Shown: positions 1 through 7,566 of the stretch, piece after piece | How positions within the stretch are numbered: the stretch's first letter is position 1 | How the letters are laid out: every line of letters starts with the position of its first letter | Origin: JANQJA01 sp965267485 | Lineage (GTDB): Bacteria > Pseudomonadota > Gammaproteobacteria > Pseudomonadales > Azotimanducaceae | DNA: 64,000 bases | Assembly: GCA_965267485.1 (NCBI GenBank) | Contig: OZ254080.1 | Coordinates: forward strand, 806,001 to 870,000 | Direction of reading: 5' to 3' | Notes under the pieces: generated by a model | Seen by the model: the letters and a program-made list of their open reading frames with translations, nothing else | The model's database searches: none | Told to the model about the DNA's origin: nothing | Made by a program: the position numbers and the translations under genes

Positions 1-182
1 TGCCGCTCATGAGCTACGGCGGCAACAGCCTGATCATCAGTTGCATGCTCATTGCGGTGCTGCTGCGCGTCGAATGGGAGTGCCGGCGCGGTGAGTACGA
101 CGGTACGGCCGGTCGGCGCAGCAGCGTGCGACGCGTCGAACAGCGTCGTGGTGAGAAGCGCCGGGGTGGACGTCGTGCGTAG
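1..182 (+). CDS. ftsW: FtsW, C-terminal fragment
   Basis: The window opens inside a reading frame that runs from base 3 to a TAG at 180-182. The visible peptide begins PLMSYGGNSLI, which matches the periplasmic loop and last membrane helix typical of FtsW/RodA (SEDS) glycan polymerases. A short hydrophobic stretch follows, then a basic, Arg-rich cytoplasmic tail of about 35 residues. FtsW polymerises lipid II at the division septum. The next gene, murC, starts only 22 bp downstream, so murG, which usually lies between them, is absent here. Only the last 59 residues are visible; SEDS identity is clear, and FtsW rather than RodA is inferred from the division-cluster context. Confidence 0.82.
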   Translation, partial: PLMSYGGNSLIISCMLIAVLLRVEWECRRGEYDGTAGRRSSVRRVEQRRGEKRRGGRRA

Positions 183-204
183 ACCAGGGGAGGCCGGAGA
201 AGAC

Positions 205-1620
205 GTGCCCGAAATGCGTCGCATCAAGTGCATTCACTTCGTTGGCATCGGCGGTGCCGGCATGTGCGGTATTGCCGAAGTGCTGTTGAACCAGGGCTAC
301 ACGATTACCGGCTCCGATCTCAATGAGTCTCCGGTCGTCGCGCGCCTTCGCGATCTTGGTGCCACCGTTCACATCGGTCACGACGCGAGCAACGCCGATG
401 GCGCTGATGTCGTCGTGGTGTCCAGCGCCATCTCTGGCGGTAATCCGGAAGTCGACGCCGCAATCGAACGCCGGACACCGGTGGTTCGCCGTGCCGAGAT
501 GCTGGGTGAACTGATGCGCTACCGCCACGGCATTGCGGTGGCCGGCACTCACGGCAAGACCACAACCACGAGTCTGATCGCATCCGTACTCGGTGAGGCC
601 GGACTCGATCCGACATTTGTTATCGGTGGCCTGCTGAACAACGCGGAATCGAATGCCAAGCTCGGTGGCAGTCGCTATCTCGTGGCAGAAGCCGACGAGT
701 CAGACGCGTCATTCCTGCATCTTCAGCCGATGACAACGGTGCTGACGAACATCGACCGGGATCATCTGACGTATTACGAAGGCAGCTTCGACAAGCTGCA
801 GCGAGCGTTCATCGACTTCGTTCATAACCTGCCTTTCTACGGGCTGCTCGTTGCCTGTATTGACGACCCCGTGATCAAGTCGATTCTTCCGCAGATCAAG
901 CGATCGGTGCTCACCTACGGATTTGATGCCGATGCCGACATCCGTGCGGTGAACCTCTCGCAACAGGGTGGAACCACGCACTTTGAGGTTTCCCGCGGCG
1001 AAGACAAGTCGCGGCTCGAACTGACGGTATCGCTGCCCGGCCGCCACAACGTGCTCAATACGCTCGCCGCGGTTGCCGTGGCGACTGACGAGGGGGTCGA
1101 CGACCGATCGATTGTCGAGGGCATTCGCCACTTTGGCGGGGTCGGACGGCGTTTCGAAATGCACGGGCAGTTTGCGGTCGGCGACGGGACGTTCCTGCTC
1201 ATCGATGATTACGGTCATCACCCGAGTGAAGTCCGCGCCACGATCGACGCCGTGCGTGAAGGCTGGCCCGAGGCACGGCTGGTGATGGTCTACCAGCCGC
1301 ATCGCTACAGCCGGACGCTGGAGTTGTTCGACCAGTTCGTCGATGTGCTGAGTTCGGTGGATTACCTGATCCTGCTCGACGTCTACGGCGCGGGGGAAGC
1401 ACCCATTGCCGGCGCAACCGGGATGGATCTGTTCAAGGCCATTCAGCGAAAGCGGGCAGATAACGTCGAGTTTGTCGAATCCATCAATGAGGTGCCAGCG
1501 CGCCTTGATGAGATCGTCGATGTCGGAGATCTCGTTCTGACCCAGGGCGCGGGTGAGACCAGCAAGCTGGCATTGCAGCTCCGGTCCAACTGGGCGGACA
1601 GGAGGGTTGGTGATGTCTAG
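205..1620 (+). CDS. murC: UDP-N-acetylmuramate--L-alanine ligase MurC
   Basis: This cytoplasmic ligase adds L-alanine to UDP-MurNAc, the first step of stem-peptide synthesis. The N-terminus VPEMRRIKCIHFVGIGGAGM is the MurC Rossmann start, and GTHGKTTTTS (about residues 113-122) is the Mur-ligase ATP loop. About 471 residues, close to the usual 460-490. I chose the GTG at 205 because GGAGA lies about 5 bp upstream and family members commonly begin a few residues before the PEMRR motif; the ATG at 214 is the alternative. The frame is open back to base 52, but that upstream part is the ftsW tail in another frame. The 3' end overlaps ftsQ by 8 bp, so translational coupling is likely. Confidence 0.95.
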   Translation: MPEMRRIKCIHFVGIGGAGMCGIAEVLLNQGYTITGSDLNESPVVARLRDLGATVHIGHDASNADGADVVVVSSAISGGNPEVDAAIERRTPVVRRAEMLGELMRYRHGIAVAGTHGKTTTTSLIASVLGEAGLDPTFVIGGLLNNAESNAKLGGSRYLVAEADESDASFLHLQPMTTVLTNIDRDHLTYYEGSFDKLQRAFIDFVHNLPFYGLLVACIDDPVIKSILPQIKRSVLTYGFDADADIRAVNLSQQGGTTHFEVSRGEDKSRLELTVSLPGRHNVLNTLAAVAVATDEGVDDRSIVEGIRHFGGVGRRFEMHGQFAVGDGTFLLIDDYGHHPSEVRATIDAVREGWPEARLVMVYQPHRYSRTLELFDQFVDVLSSVDYLILLDVYGAGEAPIAGATGMDLFKAIQRKRADNVEFVESINEVPARLDEIVDVGDLVLTQGAGETSKLALQLRSNWADRRVGDV

Positions 1621-2374
1621 CCGGGCGATGCTGACAGCGGCGCTGTTGCTCACGTCTGGTGTGATCGGTGCGGGCTGGCTGATCGCGTCCCGCTGGGACG
1701 CTGGCCTCTCTGTAGAGCGCGTTGCGATCGGAGGAGATCTCGACTCCCGGCAGCGGGATCGCGTGCTTGAAACGCTCATCGAACATCGCGATGCGATGCA
1801 TTCGCTGGAGGATGTTCGCCACCGGCTGACCGAGCTTGAATGGGTGTTCGATGCGCGAGTCACACGACGCTGGCCGGACAGCATCACGATCGAGATCGTC
1901 AAGGAAACGCCGATCGCCTGGTGGAACGACGACGCCTTTATCAATGCCGAGGGCAATGTGTTCACGTCGCCCTATGTCGACCTTGCCGATTTGCCGCAGC
2001 TTTACGGGCCCGCTGGTCGCGAGGCCGAGGTCATGCGTCAGTACCAGAGCTTCGCGAAGGCGCTGGGTCGCGTCGACCAGTCCATCGACACACTTCGTCT
2101 CGATGAACGTGGCTCATGGCAGTTCAAGAGCACGGACGGCATCACCGTAATGCTCGGGAAGGACGACATCATGGATCGCATTCAGCGCTTTCTGTTCGTT
2201 GTCGAGCGGGTGGGGCTCGAATCGCGAATGGACGACATAGATCAGATCGACACGCGTTATCCCAACGGAGTGGCGATCAGCTGGGTCGACGTGCCCCCGG
2301 GTATGGCGGTCGCAGCGTCCGAAGCTTCATCGAAAGCACAATCAGAAATCATGAAGAGAGAAACGAGACTATGA
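1613..2374 (+). CDS. ftsQ: Cell division protein FtsQ
   Basis: A bitopic inner-membrane divisome protein linking early and late division proteins (FtsB/FtsL partners). The 253-residue product has a short cytoplasmic N-terminus, one membrane helix (about residues 5-25), then a POTRA domain beginning VERVAIGG, and the conserved stretch around ETPIAWWND. The cytoplasmic tail and total length are a little shorter than in E. coli (276). The ATG at 1613 has GGAGGG 6 bp upstream and overlaps the murC end. murB and ddl, which often sit between murC and ftsQ, are missing. The 3' end shares an ATGA with ftsA. Confidence 0.92.
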   Translation: MSSRAMLTAALLLTSGVIGAGWLIASRWDAGLSVERVAIGGDLDSRQRDRVLETLIEHRDAMHSLEDVRHRLTELEWVFDARVTRRWPDSITIEIVKETPIAWWNDDAFINAEGNVFTSPYVDLADLPQLYGPAGREAEVMRQYQSFAKALGRVDQSIDTLRLDERGSWQFKSTDGITVMLGKDDIMDRIQRFLFVVERVGLESRMDDIDQIDTRYPNGVAISWVDVPPGMAVAASEASSKAQSEIMKRETRL

Positions 2375-3609
2375 CAGCTTCAATCGGTAATCGAATGATT
2401 GTCGGGCTGGATATCGGAACCTCCAAGGTCGTTTGTATTGTCGGCGAGTTATCGCCGGAGGGCGATGTCGAGATTGTCGGTATTGGCAGCCATCCCTCCC
2501 GCGGCCTGAAGAAGGGCGTCGTCGTCAACATCGAGTCGACCGTGCAGTCGATCCAGCGTGCTGTCGAGGAAGCGGAATTGATGGCCGGATGCCAGATCAA
2601 CGCGGTGTACGCAGGGATCGCCGGCAGTCATATCCGCAGTCTCAACTCTCACGGGATTGTCGCCATACGCGACCGCGAGGTCTTCCGGCCAGACATCGAG
2701 CGCGTGATAGATGCCGCGCAGGCAGTGGCGATACCGGCAGACCAGAAAATTCTGCACATTCTGCCGCAGGAGTACGTGATTGATGCGCAGGAAGGCGTCA
2801 AGGAACCGTTGGGCATGTCGGGCGTGAGGCTCGAGGCGAAGGTGCACCTTGTGACCTGTGCAGTCAATGCAGCACAGAACATCGAGAAGTGCATTCGCAA
2901 GTGCGGGCTCGAGGTGGACGACATCATCCTCGAGCAGTTGGCGTCCGGCTATGCGGTGCTCACGGAGGACGAGAAGGATCTTGGCGTCTGTCTCGTCGAT
3001 ATCGGTGGCGGTACCACGGACATCGCCGTGTTTACCGACGGTGCGATTCGTCATACAGCGGTCATTCCGATCGCGGGAGATCAGGTGACCAACGACATCG
3101 CCATGGCGCTCCGCACGCCGACACCGAACGCCGAAGAGATCAAGATCAAGTATGCCTGCGCGCTGGCGAGTCTTGCCGGGGAGAATGAAACGATCAAGGT
3201 GCCCAGTGTGGGCGATCGTGTTGATCGCGATCTCTCACGCCAGGCGCTCGCCGAGGTTGTCGAGCCGCGATATGAGGAGCTCTTTACGCTGATTCAGGCA
3301 GAGCTCCGTCGCAGCGGGTTCGAGGACCTGATCGCGGCGGGCATCGTGCTGACAGGCGGGACATCGAAGATGGAAGGCGTCGTCGAACTCGCGGAGGAAA
3401 TCTTTCACATGCCGGTGAGCATCGGCAAGCCGCAGGGAGTCACCGGGCTGACGGACATTATCCGCAACCCGATTTACTCCACGGCGGTTGGCCTGCTGCT
3501 CTATGGCGCGAAACAGGAGTGTGAAGGCGTAGTCGTACCAGCGGCGGTGGGTGCCCAGGGCATCGGCATCGTCGACAGGGTCAAGAGCTGGTTTTCGGGG
3601 AATTACTAA
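2371..3609 (+). CDS. ftsA: Cell division protein FtsA
   Basis: Actin-like ATPase that tethers FtsZ to the membrane and recruits the divisome. The 412-residue product starts MTASIGNRMIVGLDIGTSK (phosphate-1 loop) and carries DIGGGTTDIAVF (phosphate-2) and VLTGGTSKMEGV (adenosine motif). The final residues, around VDRVKSWFSGNY, form the short amphipathic membrane-targeting helix expected of FtsA. The ATG overlaps the ftsQ stop (ATGA), so the pair is translationally coupled. ftsZ follows after 26 bp. Length is normal. Confidence 0.96.
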   Translation: MTASIGNRMIVGLDIGTSKVVCIVGELSPEGDVEIVGIGSHPSRGLKKGVVVNIESTVQSIQRAVEEAELMAGCQINAVYAGIAGSHIRSLNSHGIVAIRDREVFRPDIERVIDAAQAVAIPADQKILHILPQEYVIDAQEGVKEPLGMSGVRLEAKVHLVTCAVNAAQNIEKCIRKCGLEVDDIILEQLASGYAVLTEDEKDLGVCLVDIGGGTTDIAVFTDGAIRHTAVIPIAGDQVTNDIAMALRTPTPNAEEIKIKYACALASLAGENETIKVPSVGDRVDRDLSRQALAEVVEPRYEELFTLIQAELRRSGFEDLIAAGIVLTGGTSKMEGVVELAEEIFHMPVSIGKPQGVTGLTDIIRNPIYSTAVGLLLYGAKQECEGVVVPAAVGAQGIGIVDRVKSWFSGNY

Positions 3610-3635
3610 TCGAGGGGGACCTCAGGAGGAACGAA

Positions 3636-4790
3636 ATGTTCGAACTAGTCGATAGCGCACCGCAGAGTGCGGTGATCAAGGTGATCGGTGTCGGCGGCGG
3701 AGGTGGCAACGCCGTGCAGCACATGGTCAACCAGGACATCAATGGTGTCGACTTCATCTGTGCCAACACAGATGCTCAGGCGCTGCACAACCTTTCTGCC
3801 AAGACGCTGCTGCAGCTCGGGGCAGGCATCACAAAGGGGCTGGGTGCGGGTGCCAACCCCACCATGGGCCGAGATGCGGCGCTCGAAGACAAGGAGCGTG
3901 TCGCGGAGGTACTGAAGGGCGCGGATATGGTCTTCATCACCGCGGGCATGGGGGGTGGAACCGGCACCGGTGCCGCGCCAATCGTGGCCGAGGTGGCAAA
4001 GAGCCTCGATATCCTGACCGTTGCCGTCGTGACCAAGCCGTTCCCGTTCGAGGGGAAGAAGCGCATGGCGCTCGCGGAAGCCGGCATCAAGGAGCTTTCA
4101 CAGCACGTTGACTCGCTGATCACGATTCCCAACGAGAAACTGCTGTCGATCATGGGCAACGACGTACCGTTGCTCAAGGCGTTCGAATCGGTTGACGATG
4201 TGCTGCTCGGTGCTGTTCAGGGCATCGCCGACCTGATCATCCGCCCGGGCATGATCAACGTCGACTTCGCCGACGTCCGTACCGTCATGTCCGAGATGGG
4301 TATGGCCATGATGGGCTCAGGCGCCGCGACGGGTGAGAACCGGGCCCGGGAAGCGGCCGAAGCGGCCATTCGCAGCCCGCTCCTCGACGATATCGACTTC
4401 AACGGCGCACGGGGCATCCTCGTCAATATTGCCGCCGATGCCGATATCTCGCTGGGCGAGTTCTCCGAGGTCGGTCAGACGGTCGAGGAGTTCGCTTCCG
4501 AGAACGCGACGGTGGTCGTCGGTACGGTCATCGACCCGAACATGGGTGACGAGATCCGGGTCACGGTGGTGGCAACCGGCCTCGGCCAGGGTCAGGAGAT
4601 GGACAGGCCGAAGAAGGTCGTCGACAACACCCAGAAAAAGGTGGCAGGTGACGGTGCCGTGGACTACGGCGACTTCGACAAGCCGACCGTCATGCGCAAG
4701 GCGGCGACGCGCAGCCAGGAGGAGGGCGGCAACTCGGAAGACCTCGAGTATCTCGATATTCCGGCGTTCCTGCGCCGGCAGGCCGACTAG
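3636..4790 (+). CDS. ftsZ: Cell division GTPase FtsZ
   Basis: Tubulin-like GTPase that forms the Z ring. 384 residues, normal length. The nucleotide-binding glycine loop appears as MGGGTGTGAAP (about residues 106-116), with GVGGGGGNAV near the N-terminus. After a variable linker the tail ends LDIPAFLRRQAD, the conserved C-terminal peptide that binds FtsA and other partners. A strong Shine-Dalgarno AGGAGGA lies 5 bp before the ATG. It is the last gene of the ftsQAZ run; a 275 bp spacer separates it from lpxC. Confidence 0.98.
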   Translation: MFELVDSAPQSAVIKVIGVGGGGGNAVQHMVNQDINGVDFICANTDAQALHNLSAKTLLQLGAGITKGLGAGANPTMGRDAALEDKERVAEVLKGADMVFITAGMGGGTGTGAAPIVAEVAKSLDILTVAVVTKPFPFEGKKRMALAEAGIKELSQHVDSLITIPNEKLLSIMGNDVPLLKAFESVDDVLLGAVQGIADLIIRPGMINVDFADVRTVMSEMGMAMMGSGAATGENRAREAAEAAIRSPLLDDIDFNGARGILVNIAADADISLGEFSEVGQTVEEFASENATVVVGTVIDPNMGDEIRVTVVATGLGQGQEMDRPKKVVDNTQKKVAGDGAVDYGDFDKPTVMRKAATRSQEEGGNSEDLEYLDIPAFLRRQAD

Positions 4791-5004
4791 GCGCGAGAAA
4801 CGTGCGCCAGTCGGCAGATTCCCGGCAGGGAAGCCGGATACTGTCGGCCACCCGAGCGGAGTGCCGATTTGGTGCGAAAATTGCGTTCCGGAAGGTGGCA
4901 ATCTGAAAGATCGGGGAAAATCGGTGCAACTAATGGGGATTCCTGTAGTCGAACTCTCCATTCGCGCCGTAGAAGCGCAAATATGGGGCATTCGCGGCTA
5001 CTGG

Positions 5005-5033
5005 TTGGGTATCGGACAGCATTCTGATACCAT
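5005..5033 (+). promoter_or_regulatory. Candidate sigma-70 promoter before lpxC
   Basis: TTGGGT at 5005-5010 and TACCAT at 5028-5033 are separated by 17 bp, in an AT-richer part of the 275 bp ftsZ-lpxC spacer, about 33 bp before the lpxC ATG. Matches to consensus are partial. The rest of the spacer shows no open frame I can support. Confidence 0.3.
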
Positions 5034-5065
5034 TCGCGCCGCTTTTTTGGGGACAAAAAATAAGA

Positions 5066-5989
5066 ATGATTAAGCAACGCACACTGAACAATATTATTCG
5101 GGCGACGGGCGTCGGTCTGCACACCGGCGAGAAGGTGTACCTCACCCTGAAACCTGCGCCGGCGGATACGGGAATCGTATTTGTACGGGTCGACGTCGAC
5201 CCGGCCGTCGAAATCCCGGCCCGCAGCGAGTATGTGTGCGATACGACCCTCGCAACCACGATCGCCAAAGACGGCCACAAGATCGCGACCATCGAACACC
5301 TGATGTCTGCCCTTGCCGGGCTCGGCATCGACAACTGCTACGTCGAGGTGTCCGGCCCCGAGATGCCGATCATGGATGGCAGCGCCGCGACCTTCGTCTT
5401 CCTCATTCAGTCTGCCGGCATCGTCGAGCAGAACGCCCCGAAAAAGTTCATTAAAATCAAGAAGAAAGTCAGCGTCACCGGCCCCGAAGGAACACGCTGG
5501 CACAACCAGACGGCAACCATCCAGCCGTTCAACGGCTTCAAGGTCGATCACACCATTGTCTACGACAACCCCGTCATCAAGAAGCAGTGCGCCAGCATCA
5601 ACTTCTCGACGACGACCTTTGTGAAGGAAGTCAGCCGCGCCCGTACGTTCGGGCTGATGCAGGATTTCGAGTTCCTGCGTGAGCAGAACCTCGCCCAGGG
5701 GGGTAGCCTCGATAACGCGGTCATGGTCGATGACTTCCGCGTGCTCAACGACGAAGGCTTGCGCCACGAAGACGAGTTCGTTCGTCACAAGATCCTCGAC
5801 GCAATCGGCGACCTGTACATGATGGGCCACGCCATCATTGGCGAGTTCGTGGGCCACAAGTCCGGGCATTCGGCCCATCACGCGCTGCGTGAGGCCTTGC
5901 TGGCGAAGCAGGATGCGTGGGAAATCGTCACTTTCGATGACGCAGCGGATGCACCCGTTGCGTACGCACGCCCCGTACTGGCTGAATAA
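5066..5989 (+). CDS. lpxC: UDP-3-O-acyl-N-acetylglucosamine deacetylase LpxC
   Basis: Zinc deacetylase catalysing the first committed step of lipid A synthesis in the cytoplasm. The 307-residue product begins MIKQRTLNNIIRATGVGLH. It carries the zinc-site histidine in TIEHLMSALAGLGIDN, and the second ligand set and catalytic region in IGDLYMMGHAIIGEFVGHK followed by SGHS. Length and motif order are standard. It follows ftsZ, as in many gammaproteobacteria, with its own spacer and probably its own promoter. A strong hairpin terminator overlaps the stop codon and also serves the convergent dciA gene. Confidence 0.97.
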   Translation: MIKQRTLNNIIRATGVGLHTGEKVYLTLKPAPADTGIVFVRVDVDPAVEIPARSEYVCDTTLATTIAKDGHKIATIEHLMSALAGLGIDNCYVEVSGPEMPIMDGSAATFVFLIQSAGIVEQNAPKKFIKIKKKVSVTGPEGTRWHNQTATIQPFNGFKVDHTIVYDNPVIKKQCASINFSTTTFVKEVSRARTFGLMQDFEFLREQNLAQGGSLDNAVMVDDFRVLNDEGLRHEDEFVRHKILDAIGDLYMMGHAIIGEFVGHKSGHSAHHALREALLAKQDAWEIVTFDDAADAPVAYARPVLAE

Positions 5990-6012
5990 ACGCACCTGAC
6001 TGGTGCGTTTTT
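5988..6012. terminator. Bidirectional intrinsic terminator lpxC / dciA
   Basis: A perfect 9 bp stem, AAACGCACC (5988-5996) with GGTGCGTTT (6002-6010), encloses a 5 nt loop and is followed by more T residues. The A/T flanks give a U-tract in both directions, so it can end lpxC from the left and dciA from the right. Confidence 0.88.
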
Positions 6013-6448
6013 ATTGCTCCGAACGTGTCGACAATCGCATGATTGCCGCCCTCAACGCCTCATCCTCGATATATTTTGCCGTTTCGGCGATCTGTGAAGC
6101 GTTGGCCGCGGACATTTTCGGCGCTGGGCCGGGTTCAGGCTCATACCGCTCCGCCAGTTCCGGGCGAACGGAGACGCGTACGGCGCTGACCGGCTTGCCA
6201 TCGAATTCGAGTGCACCGATAAAGCGCCGCTGCTGGTACCGGAGTCGGGTCGCGAGCGCCGACGAGGGTGTCACGAGGTGAAGCGTACCGTCTTCGAAGG
6301 CGGCGACGCGCACGTCGCCCGGCACCAGATTGCTGATGCGCTCCTGGAGTGCCAGCAGTTCCCGCGCATGGCGGTAGAGCCGGCCGATCGTTCCGCGACC
6401 CTTCAGGATCTCGGTCGGCTTTTTGACGGATTCAGGGAATCTCGGCAT
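6011..6448 (-). CDS. dciA: DUF721 / DciA-family helicase-loading protein
   Basis: The 145-residue product has a DUF721 core: a basic N-terminal region (KKPTEILKGRGTIGRLYRHA), then a short beta-rich domain with GTLHLVTPSSALATRLRY. DUF721/DciA proteins load the replicative helicase DnaB in bacteria without DnaC; that role comes from family knowledge. Its place between lpxC and secA, on the opposite strand, is typical of gammaproteobacteria with DUF721. It is convergent with lpxC and shares its terminator. The C-terminal part (around MSAANASQIAETAKYIED) is likely helical. Confidence 0.8.
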   Translation of the reverse strand: MPRFPESVKKPTEILKGRGTIGRLYRHARELLALQERISNLVPGDVRVAAFEDGTLHLVTPSSALATRLRYQQRRFIGALEFDGKPVSAVRVSVRPELAERYEPEPGPAPKMSAANASQIAETAKYIEDEALRAAIMRLSTRSEQ

Positions 6449-6537
6449 CTGGATGGGTGTCGGCGCGCATTTTGCCTTAGAATAACGGTTGGATCCGTGG
6501 AGCGACAGGCTCCAGCCGGGGGAATGGATACCTTTTC

Positions 6538-7458
6538 ATGAAGTTTATCGTTGTCGATAACCGCACGGGCCGCTCGCGCTCGTTCACGACCAACGGCTGG
6601 ATGCTGGGGCTTGCGCTCGCCGGCCTGATCGGGATTCCCGTCGTGGCGAGCTACATGTCCTGGCGGGCGGGAGTCGGCGAGGCCGCGCTCACCGGCGAGA
6701 TGACATCGAAGTGGCGCCAGGTCCTCGAGCAGCAGGAGCGGGACATCGAGCATGCCCGCCGTGACGCGGAGGCGCACTTGCAGGCCAGCGCTGTCCGGCT
6801 TGCCAAGCTCCAGGCAAGAATCGTTCGCCTCGACGCCCTCGGCGAACGTCTGACCCAGATCGGTCAGCTCGAAGAGGGCGAATTCGACTTCTCTGGCACA
6901 CCCGCCGTTGGTGGTCCGGAGGTCGAAGCCGGTGGAGAGTACAACGCACCGGAATATCTCGACCTGCTTGATCAACTCGCTGCGGATATCGAGGATCGCG
7001 AGCAGCAGCTCAGCGTGCTCGAAACGCTGCTCATCAATCGCAAGCTGCAGGATGATGTCTTCATCGCCGGTCGGCCGATCAAGAAGGGCTGGATGTCATC
7101 CCGGTTCGGCATCCGCAACGATCCCATTACCGGCCGCCGCGCCCATCACTACGGCATCGACTTCGCCGGCAAGGAAGGCGCGGACGTCATTACCGTCGCA
7201 GCGGGTGTGGTGGTCTACGCCGGCCCACGCAGCGGCTACGGAAAGATGGTCGAGATCAATCATGGTGGCGGCTACTCCACCCGATACGGCCATCACAAGG
7301 AACTCGCGGTCAAGGTCGGTGACATCGTCAAGAAAGGCCAGGTTATCGGGTTCATGGGTTCCAGCGGGCGCGCCACCGGCCCGCACGTTCATTTCGAGGT
7401 CTACAAGAACGGTCGCGTCGTCGATCCGTCGACCTATATTCACCGCGCCAGCCGCTGA
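6538..7458 (+). CDS. M23 (LytM) peptidase, membrane anchored
   Basis: A 306-residue envelope protein with one N-terminal membrane helix (about residues 22-42), a periplasmic coiled coil (about 60-110 and 145-170), and a C-terminal M23 LytM domain (about 180-300). The zinc-site motifs look intact: HHYGIDFAG supplies H and D, and GPHVHFEVY supplies the HxH pair. It is therefore probably an active peptidoglycan endopeptidase rather than an EnvC/NlpD-type degenerate activator. This is the conserved gene between dciA and secA. A TAGAAT box at 6478-6483 and a small hairpin (6498-6514) lie in the spacer before it. Confidence 0.88.
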   Translation: MKFIVVDNRTGRSRSFTTNGWMLGLALAGLIGIPVVASYMSWRAGVGEAALTGEMTSKWRQVLEQQERDIEHARRDAEAHLQASAVRLAKLQARIVRLDALGERLTQIGQLEEGEFDFSGTPAVGGPEVEAGGEYNAPEYLDLLDQLAADIEDREQQLSVLETLLINRKLQDDVFIAGRPIKKGWMSSRFGIRNDPITGRRAHHYGIDFAGKEGADVITVAAGVVVYAGPRSGYGKMVEINHGGGYSTRYGHHKELAVKVGDIVKKGQVIGFMGSSGRATGPHVHFEVYKNGRVVDPSTYIHRASR

Positions 7459-7566
7459 CCTGCCTGATGCCCTTGCCGGGCGATTCGCACCGTGAGCCGC
7501 CCTTGATTGCGGCTCCGGCTGCACCCATTTCCCCTTCTAAACCAGATTGATTGTGAGGCCATGGCC

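Noticed and set aside
7459..7566. SecM-type arrest peptide upstream of secA
   Set aside because: The gap is about 108 bp, with no signal peptide or arrest-like motif.
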